From assembly GCA_963765135.1 (NCBI GenBank), contig CAVXUX010000005.1, forward strand, positions 1 to 64,000: DNA of 64,000 bases. Reading direction: 5' to 3'. The notes under the pieces were generated by a model. That model saw nothing but the letters and a program-made list of their open reading frames with translations, did not search any database and was not told the origin of the DNA. The stretch comes from JACVRW01 sp963765135. GTDB taxonomy: Bacteria > Actinomycetota > Thermoleophilia > Solirubrobacterales > Thermoleophilaceae. The stretch's first letter is position 1, and each line of letters opens with the position of its first letter. The translations under genes were made by a program, and so were the position numbers. Shown here piece by piece: positions 21,116 through 31,042 of this stretch.

Positions 21116-21689
21116 TCAGCTCCTGCGTAGGCCGGCCGCGACGACGGCGTAGAAGCTCGCCTCGTCGGGGCCGGGGTTCTCGAAGTGATGGGGCAGGTCG
21201 GCGTCGAAGGTCACGGAGTCGCCGCTGGCCAGGTCGTCGGCGCGACCGCCGCAGACGAATCGCACCTGGCCGTCCACGACCACGGCCGTCTCGCGGCTGC
21301 CCGGCTCGTGCATCGGGGGATCGTCCGGCTCGGCGGTGGAAGCGCCCGCGGCGAGGCTGTGCAGCGAAACCTCGGCGCGCAGCCCCGGGCAGCGGCGGCG
21401 TGAGCACCTCGTAGCGGTGGCGGGGGCCGCCGCCACGGCGGCGCTCGCTCGCGCGCACGACGCTGACGCCGTCGGTGTCGTCGAGGCGCAGCAGCTGCGA
21501 GAGGCTCAGCTCCAGCCCGCCCGCGATGCGCTCGGCGATCGAGAGCGTCGGGCTGGTCTCGCCGCGCTCGACCTGCGACAGCATGGGCGCGGACACGCCG
21601 CTGCGCTCGGCCAGGTCGCGCAGCGAGAGGTCCATGGCCTCGCGCAGGCGCTTGATCCGGGTACCGAACACGTGGCCGTTGACCGACAT
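21116..21689 (-). CDS. XRE family transcriptional regulator with cupin sensor domain (one frameshift)
   Basis: The N-terminal helix-turn-helix (RIKRLREAMDLSLRDLAERSG, then PMLSQVERGETSPTLSIAERIAGGL) is followed in a second frame by a cupin_2 domain (HEPGSRETAVVVDGQVRFVCGG, then HHFENPGPDEASFYAVV). One extra G in a GGGG run at about 21383-21386 splits them; with GGG the protein is 190 aa and continuous. HTH-cupin proteins usually sense a small metabolite and control an adjacent operon. It ends 3 nt before leuC, so it probably regulates its own leuCD-methyltransferase operon. TAACGT 10 nt before the ATG is a possible -10. The start overlaps the divergent lipoprotein start. Confidence 0.85.
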
Positions 21690-22258
21690 GAGGCGCTGTA
21701 CGTTATCACGGACGTTTGTATGTTGCCTGCTCGCGCTGGCCGGGTGCGGCAGCGACGATGACGAGCCGTCGGTGAGAACCGAGCGCTTCCACCGCACAGC
21801 CGCTGAACCGGCCGGCAGAGTCGGGCACCTCGACCGAGCGGGCCTGCGCGCTCCTGCGGCCCCGGGAGATCGCACGCCTACTGCGGCGACCAGGGGTGCG
21901 CTTCCGGGCGTCGGCGAACGACTCGACCGATCTCTCGATCTGCGACTGGCGCGGCGGCGGCGGCGAGCGTGTGCAGCTGATCGTCGATTCGGCGCCGCGG
22001 GCGCAGCTGCGCTACTACAACCAGCTCTCTGAGCAGCTGCAGTTCTACAACCAGGATCCGCAGCGGCGCCCGTACAAGATCAAGCACGTCGGCGACGACG
22101 CGGCCTACGGCGGTGCGGGTGCGTGGTGGACGCGCAGCAAGGGCCAGCTGGTGGCCTACGCAGACGCGCGCATCCTGCGCATTCGAGCCCCGACGCGCCG
22201 GGACGCGGTCCAGGTCGCGCGATTGACGTTCCGGCGGCTCAGCGAGCCTGGCCGGTAG
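21688..22258 (+). CDS. putative secreted lipoprotein, DUF3558-like (one frameshift)
   Basis: From ATG 21688 the sequence begins as a lipoprotein: basic start, hydrophobic TFVCCLLALAGC with lipobox LAGC, then GSDDDEP. After about 21775 the coding frame moves by one base. It continues SASTAQPLNRPAESGTSTER, then ACALLRPREIARLL and later STDLSICDW. The pattern of an N-terminal CALL motif and a CxW motif resembles actinobacterial DUF3558 lipoproteins. One inserted base near 21775-21800 accounts for the shift and gives 189 aa. The stop overlaps the convergent SDR gene by 20 bp. Function unknown; exposed on the outer face of the membrane if lipidated. Confidence 0.65.
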
Positions 22259-22985
22259 GCCGCACGACCACCTCGTTGACACAGACGTGCGGCGGCCGCG
22301 TGACCGCGTGGACGATCGCCTCGGCGACGTCCTCCGGCTTGAGCACCTCGCCGATCTGCTCGCGGGAGCGCGACATGGCGCGCACGACGACCGGGTCCCT
22401 GTTGTGGCCCTGGAGCTCGGTCTCGACGAAGCCCGGGGCCACGACGGTCACGCGCACGCCCGCGTGCAACGCCTCCTGGCGCAGCGCCTCGGAGAACGCG
22501 TGCACGCCGAACTTGGTCATGTTGTAGACGGCGGCGCCGGCGTCGGCGCGCCGCCCCGCCACCGACGAGACGTTCACCACGTCCCCTCCCCCGCTCCCCG
22601 CGATCAGCGGCAGGGCGGCGTGCGTGCAGACGAGCAACCCCCAGAGGTTGACGTCGAGCATGCGCCGCCAGTCGGCCGTGTCCGCCCCGTCCACCGCGCC
22701 GAGCAGCATCAGGCCGGCGTTGTTGACGAGGACGTGCAGGCCGCCGTGCTCGGCGTGCGCGGCCTCGATGAACGAGCGGGCCTGCTGCTCGTCGGTGACG
22801 TCGACCTCGTGGATCGACGAGGGACCCTCCAGAGCCTGCGCCAGCTCCTCGAGCCGATCGCGGCGGCGTGCCCCCAGGGCCACCGTGGCGCCGGCGCGCG
22901 ACAGCGCCGTCGCGGTGGCCGCCCCGATGCCCGACGAGGCGCCAGTTACCGCTGCCACACGGCCTGCCAGAGGCTGGTCCGCCAT
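22239..22985 (-). CDS. short-chain dehydrogenase/reductase (classical SDR)
   Basis: This 248-aa NAD(P)-dependent oxidoreductase has the cofactor motif TGASSGIG near 14-21, NNAG near 87-90, the catalytic serine in VNVSSVAG and YNMTK (YxxxK). It has GARRR after beta-2, which favours NADPH. The family reduces many ketones and alcohols, so a substrate cannot be assigned. TAGGAT lies 9 nt before the ATG without a Shine-Dalgarno. It is divergent from the desaturase. Confidence 0.88.
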   Translation of the reverse strand: MADQPLAGRVAAVTGASSGIGAATATALSRAGATVALGARRRDRLEELAQALEGPSSIHEVDVTDEQQARSFIEAAHAEHGGLHVLVNNAGLMLLGAVDGADTADWRRMLDVNLWGLLVCTHAALPLIAGSGGGDVVNVSSVAGRRADAGAAVYNMTKFGVHAFSEALRQEALHAGVRVTVVAPGFVETELQGHNRDPVVVRAMSRSREQIGEVLKPEDVAEAIVHAVTRPPHVCVNEVVVRPTGQAR

Positions 22986-23024
22986 GGGCCCGCGATCCTA
23001 CACCCGGCGATAATCTGCAGGCAC
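22986..23024. promoter_or_regulatory. divergent leaderless promoters, SDR / desaturase
   Basis: Within 39 bp, the - strand box TAGGAT (23000-22995) is 9 nt from the SDR ATG and the + strand box TAATCT (23011-23016) is 8 nt from the desaturase GTG. Neither gene has a Shine-Dalgarno. The boxes face away from each other and are 10 bp apart. Confidence 0.5.
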
Positions 23025-23933
23025 GTGACGCGCCTCCACCGCAACGTGAACATCGCCGCCGTGGTGCTCCCGTTCGTAGCCGTGCTGGCCGCGATTCCGA
23101 TGCTGTGGAACGAGCTGATCGGCTGGTCCGACCTGCTGCTGTTCGCGGTCATGTACTTCTTCAGCACGATGGGCATCACGGTCGGGTACCACCGGCTGCT
23201 GACCCACCGCGCGTTCGCGACCTACAAGCCGATCGAGTACCTGTTCGCCGCGTTCGGGTCGATGGCCGTGGAGGGACCGGTGATCGGCTGGGTCTCAGAC
23301 CACCGCCGCCACCACGCGCACGCCGACGAGGACGGCGATCCGCACAGCCCGCACGGCCACGGCGGCACGCTGCGCGGCCTCTGGCACGCGCACCTGGGAT
23401 GGCTGTTCGACCACGTCACGGCGGAGGGCGCGGAGAAGCACGCCCCCGACCTGGTCGAGGACCGCGGCATGCGCGTGATGCACAAGCTGTTCGGCCCGCT
23501 CGTGATCGCCGGTCTGGCGATCCCGTTCCTGGCCGGCTGGGGCCTGCAAGGCGAGATCGCCGGCGGGCTGACGGCCCTCTTCTGGGCCGGGCTGGTGCGG
23601 GTCTTCCTGGTCCACCACGTGACCTTCTCGATCAACTCGATCTGCCACTTCTTCGGCCGCCGCCGGTTCAGCACGGACGATCAGTCCACGAACGTCTTCT
23701 GGCTGGCGCTGCCCTCGTTCGGCGAGTCATGGCACCACAACCACCACGCCTTCCCGCGCTCGGCGCTGCACGGGCTGAAGTGGTGGGAGGTGGACCCGGG
23801 CGGCTGGGTGATCCGGGCGATGAAGCGACTCGGGCTGGCCTGGAACGTGGTGCTGATCACGAAGGAGCGGCAGCAGGAGAAGCTGGCGTCGGTTCGCCCG
23901 CCTGGCGGGGCCAGCGCTCAACTGCAGCAATAA
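23025..23933 (+). CDS. membrane acyl-CoA/acyl-lipid desaturase
   Basis: This 302-aa integral membrane di-iron desaturase introduces a double bond, probably delta-9, into fatty acyl chains. The three histidine boxes are HRLLTH at 56-61, HRRHH at 93-97 and HHNHH at 237-241, all expected for the stearoyl-CoA desaturase group. Hydrophobic segments at about 10-50 and 155-205 are membrane spans. GTG is chosen because it follows the -10 box by 8 nt and precedes the first membrane span; longer readings enter the divergent gene. It would adjust membrane fluidity. Confidence 0.92.
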   Translation: MTRLHRNVNIAAVVLPFVAVLAAIPMLWNELIGWSDLLLFAVMYFFSTMGITVGYHRLLTHRAFATYKPIEYLFAAFGSMAVEGPVIGWVSDHRRHHAHADEDGDPHSPHGHGGTLRGLWHAHLGWLFDHVTAEGAEKHAPDLVEDRGMRVMHKLFGPLVIAGLAIPFLAGWGLQGEIAGGLTALFWAGLVRVFLVHHVTFSINSICHFFGRRRFSTDDQSTNVFWLALPSFGESWHHNHHAFPRSALHGLKWWEVDPGGWVIRAMKRLGLAWNVVLITKERQQEKLASVRPPGGASAQLQQ

Positions 23934-23968
23934 AGGTGGCCCGGCCCACCAATCTGACGACTCGTGAG

Positions 23969-24900
23969 TCAGAGGGCTGCGCGAAGGACCGCCAGCAGCT
24001 CTTCGGGCCCGGGCGGATCGGGAGTGTTGCCGGTGTAGGGGTGCGCCGCGACCGCCTCGGCCACCCCTGGTAGCTGCTGTTCACGAACGCCCAGCGAGCC
24101 CAACCCCGTATGGCCGGACCGGGCGGCCAGGGCGTCCAGCTCGACCGGCAGCGCCTCGTGAAACGCCCGCAGCGCCTCCGGCGCCCGCCCCTCCATCAGC
24201 CGCGCCGAGTGCGGCAGCATGACCGCGTTGGTCTCCGCATGCGGGGTGCCCGCCTCGCGCACGAGGGTCTGGCAGAGCGCGTGGTGCACGGCGATTCCGG
24301 TGGAGCCGGAGGCGTAGCCGGCCAGCACGGCGCCCAGCGCCAGCGATTCGCGGTCGTCGGTGGCCAGCAACGCCGCCGCTCGTAGCGCCGCCATGCTCGA
24401 CACCGGGTTCGCCAGCGGCGTGTAGAGCGCCTCCATCGCGTGCGCGAGCGCGTTCATCGCGGTGGCCGCCAGCGGCTCGGGCGGCGCGCTGGCCATCAGC
24501 TCGGGATCGGCCAGCACCAGCGCCGGCCGCACCAGCCGCGCGCCCTCGACGCCTGCCGGCGTGCGGTGGAAACCGGTCATCTCGGCCCCGGACAGCGTGG
24601 TCGGGATCGCGGCGCAGCGGGCCCCGACGGCGCCGGCGATCGCCTTGGTCGTGTCGACCACGCGACCGCCGCCAAGGCCGACCAGGAGCACGTCGGAGGA
24701 GAACGAGTGGCGCGCCAGCAGCTCCGCCGAGATCTCGTCGACCCGGCCGGGCGGCACATGCACCACCTCCGTGGCCGCTGCGGTTAGCTCTGCCAGGGCC
24801 GCCCGCTCGGTGGTCAGCAGCAGGAACGGCTCGTCAAGCGGCGGAGCCGGAAGCGGTCCGAAGCGAATCAGCCGCTCCCCGTCCCGCCAGGTGAACTCGG

Positions 24901-24904
<4 letters not shown>
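23969..24904 (-). CDS. iron-containing alcohol dehydrogenase family, maleylacetate reductase-like
   Basis: This 311-aa protein of the dehydroquinate synthase/Fe-ADH fold has the nucleotide motif GLGGGRVVDTTKAIA and the substrate loop IPTTLSGAEMTG. NALAHAMEALY and HALCQTLVREAGTPHAETNAVMLPH carry likely metal ligands. The motifs fit maleylacetate reductases, although it is somewhat shorter than the usual 350 aa. GTG at 24904 overlaps the leuA stop (GTGA), so it is translated with leuA. No aromatic-degradation genes surround it, so a catabolic role is not supported by context and the true substrate is open. Confidence 0.82.
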
Positions 24905-26481
<1,577 letters not shown>

Positions 26482-26547
26482 GTCCTGCTCCTGTTCGTCG
26501 CTCCTACCTGGTTCTCCTTGGGTTTGCGGCTAGGCGGCCGCCACGCG

Positions 26548-26604
26548 TTATTCCCCCCGAAGGGGGAGAAGAAGGAGAAGGCGCAGGTCGGCCAGGCACG
26601 ACAT
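26548..26604 (-). CDS. leuL: leucine-rich leader peptide of leuA
   Basis: This 18-codon ORF reads MSCLADLRLLLLLPLRGE. It has eight leucines, five in a row, encoded CTT CTC CTT CTT CTC. CTT is a rare codon in this GC-rich genome. The ORF ends 66 nt before leuA on the same strand and its last codons form a hairpin with a TTCG loop. This is the layout of a ribosome-mediated attenuator: shortage of charged tRNA-Leu would stall the ribosome on the Leu run and change RNA folding ahead of leuA. TACGCT 9 nt before the ATG could give a leaderless transcript. Homologous leaders precede leuA in other actinobacteria; this copy is inferred from sequence alone. Confidence 0.85.
   Translation of the reverse strand: MSCLADLRLLLLLPLRGE
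26552..26567 (-). promoter_or_regulatory. attenuator hairpin in the leuA leader
   Basis: The RNA reads TCCCCC-TTCG-GGGGGA, a 6-bp stem with a very stable UUCG loop. It begins within the run of Leu codons of the leader peptide and ends just before its stop. A ribosome stalled on the Leu codons would prevent it forming. A second palindrome, GGCGGCCGCC, follows at about 26534-26543. I see no T-run, so whether the end effect is termination or masking of the leuA site is open. Confidence 0.55.
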
Positions 26605-26613
26605 GGAGAGCGA

Positions 26614-26619
26614 AGCGTA
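26614..26619 (-). promoter_or_regulatory. possible -10 box of leuL-leuA
   Basis: TACGCT (TANNNT) lies exactly 9 nt before the leader-peptide ATG, the same spacing as for leuB, ilvC and others in this window. No clear -35 was found. Confidence 0.4.
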
Positions 26620-26627
26620 CAGGGTTC

Positions 26628-27447
26628 TCAGTCGGGGCTGCCGTAGCTGACGGTCTCGCAGCCGGTGACGCGATCGTTGTGGCTGAGGTAGGCCCGGTCG
26701 CTCCCCGGACCGCAGTCGACGGTGTCGCGGCCCGGGTCGAAGGACCAGACCGTGTCGTCACCTGCGCCGGCCTCGATGGCGTCGCTGCCGTAGCCGCCCG
26801 CGATCAGGTCGTTGCCGGAGCCGCCGAAGAGCTCGTCCTCCCCGTGACTCCCCGCGATCTCGTCGCGGCCCGGCCCGCCCTCCGCGCGGTCGTTGCCGCT
26901 ACCGGCGTAGATGAAGTCGTTGCCGGGACCGCCCTGGATGATCTGGTCGCCGAAGGTGGCGAGGTGCTTGTCGTCGCCGGGACCGCCCACGATCAGAGTG
27001 CCGTCGCCGAAGCCGCGCAGGTCGTCGTCGCCGCGGACCGCCGAACACGCTCGCCGCGTAGGCGATGCCCACGTCGTCGCCGCTGCCGAGGATGAGGCTG
27101 CCGATGTGGGTGAACCCGCTGTCGGCGCGGTCGCCGGTGCGGGCGACCATCAGCAGCCCCTCCGGCGCCGGCGGCCCGCAGCGCGCGTCGTACTCGTTGA
27201 CGGTGAAGCAGAACGGACCCGTCTCGATCCCCTTGGAGACGATGCGCACTCCGGTCGGGTGCGGGAGGACACGGATTTCGTCGCGCTTGCCGGGCGTCGC
27301 GCGGTAGGTCACGTCCAGCCGCGGGTCGCCGAAGTAGCGGCACTCGTCGCCGGTGTCGCAGAAGACGATCCGCCCGGACACGGTCCCGGCCGCCGCCGTC
27401 GATGCCGCGACCAGCGCCAGCGCGCAGGCCAGCAGGAGCGTCCTCAC
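26628..27447 (-). CDS. secreted calcium-binding RTX-repeat protein (one frameshift)
   Basis: GTG 27447 starts a signal peptide (RTLLLACALALVAASTAAA). A beta-rich domain with cysteines (CDTGDECRYFGDPRLDVTYR) is followed by hemolysin-type nonapeptides of GGxGxDxUx form, for example GGPGNDFIYAGSGNDRAEGG and GGSGNDLIAGG, which bind calcium in a parallel beta-roll. One extra C near 27036 (GGTCCGCGG for GGTCGCGG) splits the frame; corrected length is 272 aa. GTG overlaps the stop of the oxidoreductase gene. It has no protease or lipase domain, so it is probably a structural or adhesive surface protein. Confidence 0.82.
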
Positions 27448-28463
27448 AGCTCGAGCACGACCTTGCCGATGTTGCGGCGCTCGTGCAGGTAGCGGTGCGC
27501 CGCCGCGCCGTCCTCGAGCGCGAACGTCTGCGCCACTACGGGGCGGATGTCGCCCTGCTCGAGCCAGCCCGTCAGCGGTTCGACGTACTCGTCGAGCGAC
27601 TGCTTGGAGTCCCACAGAACGAGCATGTTGAGCCCGATCACCGACTTGGACTGGCTCATCAGCCGCACGACGTTGTGCCTCGGCATCTCGGCGAGCGTCT
27701 TCAGCGCGCGCAGCGGGCTGCGGCGCTCGCCGGACTGGATCTCGGAGGCGCCGAAGCAGACCAGCCGCCCGCCCGGGCGCAGCAGCGAGAAGCTCTTGCG
27801 GAAGCTGCGCCCGCCGATCGCGTCGAAGGCCAGGTCGAGCGGGTGCTTCTCGCCGGCGATGCGGCGCACCTCCTTGACGACGTCGACCTCGCGGTAGTCG
27901 ATCGCGTGGTCGACGCCGAACGAGCGAATCGCGTCGTGCTTGCCGCGCGAGGCGGTCCCGTACACCTCGGCGCCGACGAGCTTCGCGATCTGCGTGGCCG
28001 CGATGCCCACGCCTCCCGCCGCCGCCTGGATCAGCACCCGCTCGCCGGCGTGCAGCGAGCCGTAGCGGATCAGGCCCGCGTAGGCGGTCGCGTAAGCCAC
28101 CGGCAGGGACGCACCCTCGGCGAAGCTCCAGCCTTCGGGGAGCGCAACGAGCGAATCGGCGCCGGTGGCGACCAGCTCCGCGTAGCCGCCGAAGCGGCAG
28201 CCGCCCATGACGCGGTCGCCCACCGCCAGACCCTCGACACCGGGCCCGAGCGACTCCACCTCGCCGGCGATCTCGTAGCCGACCACGCAGGGGGGCTTGG
28301 GAGCCTCGGGATAGAGCCCGACCCGGGCGAGCAGGTCGGCGAAGTTGATGCCGGCGGCGCGAACCCGCACGCGCACCTCGCCGGGGCCGGGCCGCGGATC
28401 GGGTCGCTCCTGGACGCGCAGCACGTCGGGCGGCCCGTGCTCGGTGATCACGAGAGCCCGCAT
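27444..28463 (-). CDS. zinc-type alcohol dehydrogenase / NADPH:quinone oxidoreductase-like (MDR family)
   Basis: This 339-aa medium-chain dehydrogenase/reductase has the GroES-like N-terminal domain (AGINFADLLARVGLYP and VVGYEIAGEVESLGPGV) and a Rossmann domain with QAAAGGVGIAATQIAK near 145-160. It lacks the cysteine and histidine zinc ligands of alcohol dehydrogenases, as do quinone oxidoreductases and VAT-1-like proteins. NADPH-dependent reduction of a quinone or enone is the likely activity. It overlaps the RTX gene start (GTGA). Confidence 0.87.
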   Translation of the reverse strand: MRALVITEHGPPDVLRVQERPDPRPGPGEVRVRVRAAGINFADLLARVGLYPEAPKPPCVVGYEIAGEVESLGPGVEGLAVGDRVMGGCRFGGYAELVATGADSLVALPEGWSFAEGASLPVAYATAYAGLIRYGSLHAGERVLIQAAAGGVGIAATQIAKLVGAEVYGTASRGKHDAIRSFGVDHAIDYREVDVVKEVRRIAGEKHPLDLAFDAIGGRSFRKSFSLLRPGGRLVCFGASEIQSGERRSPLRALKTLAEMPRHNVVRLMSQSKSVIGLNMLVLWDSKQSLDEYVEPLTGWLEQGDIRPVVAQTFALEDGAAAHRYLHERRNIGKVVLEL

Positions 28464-28484
28464 GGCGGGATCATCTCAGTACGC

Positions 28485-29567
28485 CTAGGCGTCTTGCTCG
28501 CGCTCGGCCCCCGCCGGCTCCGCCGCGTGGCGGCCCGGCCGCTTGTAGCCGGTCGCCGCCTGCACGCTCGAGGGACGCCACTTCGTTCCGCCACGCAGCG
28601 TGGGGACGCCCTCCCGGTTGAGCGTGTCCGCGATCGCCTGAAGCGTCATGCCGCTCGCCCGCATCGTGGCAAGCCGGCGCTGGAGCAGCGGCAGGTCGGC
28701 CACGGCCGGCCGTCCCCGTGTCCCGCCCGTCCGTTCGCGGCGCTCCGGTGGCCGCGGCGCCGGAGCGAGCCCGCTCCTGCGCTCGAGCGCACCGATTCGC
28801 GTCAGGGCCCGCGCGGCCAGGCGCCCCTCCTCGGTCTCCGTGTCGAGGTCGATGTCGATCACCACCAGGCGCGCGCCGACGTCGTCGAGCCACTCGATCA
28901 CCGTCCCGAGGTTCGCCGCGGAGGTGCTGAGGCGATCCAGGCCCGCGACCACCAGACAGCTGGCCTCGCCGTTCGCCAGCATCTCGAGGGCGTGGTTCAG
29001 GCCGGGACGCTCCAGGTCCGGTCCGGAGTACGAGTGGACGTCGCCGACCAGCTGGTGCAGCACCATCCCGCGTGCCTCGCACGCCGCGCTGATCCGGCGC
29101 GCCTGATACCTGCCCTCGGGGCTGACCACGCGCTTGCGCTCCGGGAACGTGGTGTACCCCAGAGCACGCTCGCGACCGGTTTGGGTGACCGCGGTCAAGC
29201 GGTCCGAACCGGTATCCCCCGTTTCGGTCACAGGTCTCTCCATTTGCGTGAACCCATTCTCGCGTGCGATCACGGCGCTGTCATCCCCCCGCGCCGCGCC
29301 GGGCGACCCGAGAGCGATCTCCGGCGATCCGCGCCGCCCGCGCTCCCGGGAGACCGCGTACCCGATCAGCACGGCGGTGAGCACGAGGAGCGCCGCGCCG
29401 CCCAGCAGCAGGGCGGCCACGGGGTCGCCGTCACCGGTGGAGGACGAGCTTCCGCCGGCCTGGCCGGCGGCGGCCGTCACGACCGCGAGCGAGCTCACCA
29501 GACCCAGCGCGGGGCCCGCGACCCACCGGCGGAGCCGACGACGGCGCTGCGCGCGTTGCGTACGCAT
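28485..29567 (-). CDS. membrane-anchored protein with degenerate serine-recombinase (resolvase) domain
   Basis: Numbering from the GTG at 29585; I prefer ATG 29567 (residue 7) because AGAGAGG precedes it by 3 nt. A basic N-terminus leads to hydrophobic segments at about 21-41 and 56-78, joined by a Ser/Gly-rich loop. Residues 139-265 follow the resolvase catalytic domain: ERPGLNHALEML, LVVAGLDRLSTS and IDLDTETEEGRL are well kept. The motif that should carry the nucleophile (YxRVST) reads GYTTFPER, without the serine or its arginine. Residues 303-342 (MTLQAIADTLNREGVPTLRG, then KWRPSSVQ) keep the recombinase DNA-binding helix-turn-helix. It is therefore likely a membrane-tethered DNA-binding protein rather than an active recombinase. 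No mobile element ends are visible around it. Confidence 0.75.
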   Translation of the reverse strand: MRTQRAQRRRRLRRWVAGPALGLVSSLAVVTAAAGQAGGSSSSTGDGDPVAALLLGGAALLVLTAVLIGYAVSRERGRRGSPEIALGSPGAARGDDSAVIARENGFTQMERPVTETGDTGSDRLTAVTQTGRERALGYTTFPERKRVVSPEGRYQARRISAACEARGMVLHQLVGDVHSYSGPDLERPGLNHALEMLANGEASCLVVAGLDRLSTSAANLGTVIEWLDDVGARLVVIDIDLDTETEEGRLAARALTRIGALERRSGLAPAPRPPERRERTGGTRGRPAVADLPLLQRRLATMRASGMTLQAIADTLNREGVPTLRGGTKWRPSSVQAATGYKRPGRHAAEPAGAEREQDA

Positions 29568-29657
29568 CCCCTCTCTGTTCCGCACGCGGACTGAAATCCC
29601 CCCAGCAAACGTTCAAAGGCGTCGCGTATGAACGCCGGTTGCTGCGTACGCGGGGGC

Positions 29658-29663
29658 TATGGT
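29658..29663 (+). promoter_or_regulatory. -10 box of the cystathionine beta-synthase gene
   Basis: TATGGT lies 8 nt before the ATG at 29672. No Shine-Dalgarno intervenes, so the mRNA is probably leaderless. Confidence 0.45.
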
Positions 29664-29671
29664 GATCGTGA

Positions 29672-31042
29672 ATGGCCATCCAGGAGTCCATCCTCGCGGC
29701 GGTCGGAGACACGCCCCTGGTGCGGCTCGCGCGACTCGGCAAGGACCTCACGCCGACGCTGGTCGCCAAGCTCGAGGCGCTCAATCCGGGCGGTTCGATC
29801 AAGGACCGCGTGGCACTCGCGCTGATCGAGGCCGCCGAGCGCGACGGGCGGCTCAAGCCGGGCGCCACGATCGTCGAGCCGACCAGCGGCAACACCGGCA
29901 CCGGGCTGGCCATGGCGGCATCGCTCAAGGGTTACCGCGTAATCGCGGTGATGCCGGACAAGATGTCCAAGGAGAAGATCGATCTGCTGCGCGCGTACGG
30001 CGCCGAGGTCGTCGTCGCGCCCACCGAGGTCCCACCCGACTCGCCGGAGTCCTACTACCGCGTCGCCGATCGCCTGACCGACGAGATCCCCGGGGCGTTC
30101 CAGCCAAACCAGTACCGCAACCCCGCCAATCCGGAGTCTCACTACCTCACGACCGGCCCGGAGCTGTGGCGCCAGTCGGAGGGGCGGATAACCCATCTGG
30201 TGGTCGGCGTCGGAACAGGGGGGACGATCACCGGAGTCGGTCGCTACCTGCGCGAGCAGAACCCCGACATCGCGATCATCGGCGCCGATCCGGTCGGCTC
30301 GATCTACTCCGGCGGCGAGGACGCGGTCAAGCCCTATCTCGTCGAGGGAGTCGGCGAGGACTTCTGGCCGGACACCTACGACCCGTCGATCGTCGACCGC
30401 TACGTCACGATCTCGGACAAGGACTCCTTCCTCTGGACGCGCAGGCTCGCCGAAACCGAGGGCATCCTCGCGGGCGGCTCGGGCGGGCTCGCCGTCTACG
30501 CGGCCTACCAGGTCGCCTGCGAGATCGACGACCCGGACGCGATGGTCGCGGTGATCCTGCCCGACGGCGGCCGCTCCTACCTGTCCAAGATCTACAACGA
30601 CGCCTGGATGCAGCAGTACGGGTTCATCGAGCGCGGCGAGACCCTGACCGTCGGCGACGTGCTGCGCCACAAGCACGCCGAAGGCGAGATCCCGCCGCTG
30701 CTGACCGTCGAGACGCACGGCAAGGTGCGCGACGCGGTGGCGCTGCTGCACCAGCACCGGGTCTCGCAGCTGCCGGTGGTGTCGAGCCAGGACCCCCAGA
30801 CGATCGTCGGGTCGGTCAGCGAGCGCGGCCTGCTGCGGCACGCGATGGACGATGCGGCCCTGCTCGGCGCGGAGATCGTCGACGTTATGGAGCCGCCCTT
30901 CCCCGCGGTCACCGCGAGCGACGGCGTCCGCGAGGCGTTCGAGCTGCTCGCCGACAAGCGCGAGGCGCTGCTGGTCAACATGGACGGCCGCGCGGCGGGC
31001 ATCCTCACCCGCGCGGATCTGCTCGAATCCCTGGCACGGTGA
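29672..31042 (+). CDS. cbs: cystathionine beta-synthase
   Basis: This 456-aa PLP enzyme condenses serine with homocysteine to cystathionine, the first step of reverse transsulfuration. The PLP lysine is K44 in NPGGSIKDR. The phosphate-binding loop is PTSGNTGTGLAMA, and VGTGGTITGVGRYL is typical of the family. The C-terminal 130 residues hold two CBS (Bateman) domains that may sense adenosyl ligands; these separate it from plain cysteine synthase. The stop overlaps the next gene's GTG, giving a two-gene sulfur amino acid operon, the same pairing as cbs-metB in mycobacteria. Confidence 0.92.
   Translation: MAIQESILAAVGDTPLVRLARLGKDLTPTLVAKLEALNPGGSIKDRVALALIEAAERDGRLKPGATIVEPTSGNTGTGLAMAASLKGYRVIAVMPDKMSKEKIDLLRAYGAEVVVAPTEVPPDSPESYYRVADRLTDEIPGAFQPNQYRNPANPESHYLTTGPELWRQSEGRITHLVVGVGTGGTITGVGRYLREQNPDIAIIGADPVGSIYSGGEDAVKPYLVEGVGEDFWPDTYDPSIVDRYVTISDKDSFLWTRRLAETEGILAGGSGGLAVYAAYQVACEIDDPDAMVAVILPDGGRSYLSKIYNDAWMQQYGFIERGETLTVGDVLRHKHAEGEIPPLLTVETHGKVRDAVALLHQHRVSQLPVVSSQDPQTIVGSVSERGLLRHAMDDAALLGAEIVDVMEPPFPAVTASDGVREAFELLADKREALLVNMDGRAAGILTRADLLESLAR

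Noticed and set aside
28485..29567. Active resolvase or integrase marking a mobile element
   Set aside because: The nucleophile motif is missing, the protein has membrane spans, and no inverted repeats, target duplications or cargo genes are visible on either side.
29568..29671. SAM or other sulfur riboswitch before cbs-metB
   Set aside because: The gap is about 100 bp, has no recognisable SAM-box core, and the -10 box lies 8 nt before the ATG, leaving no leader.
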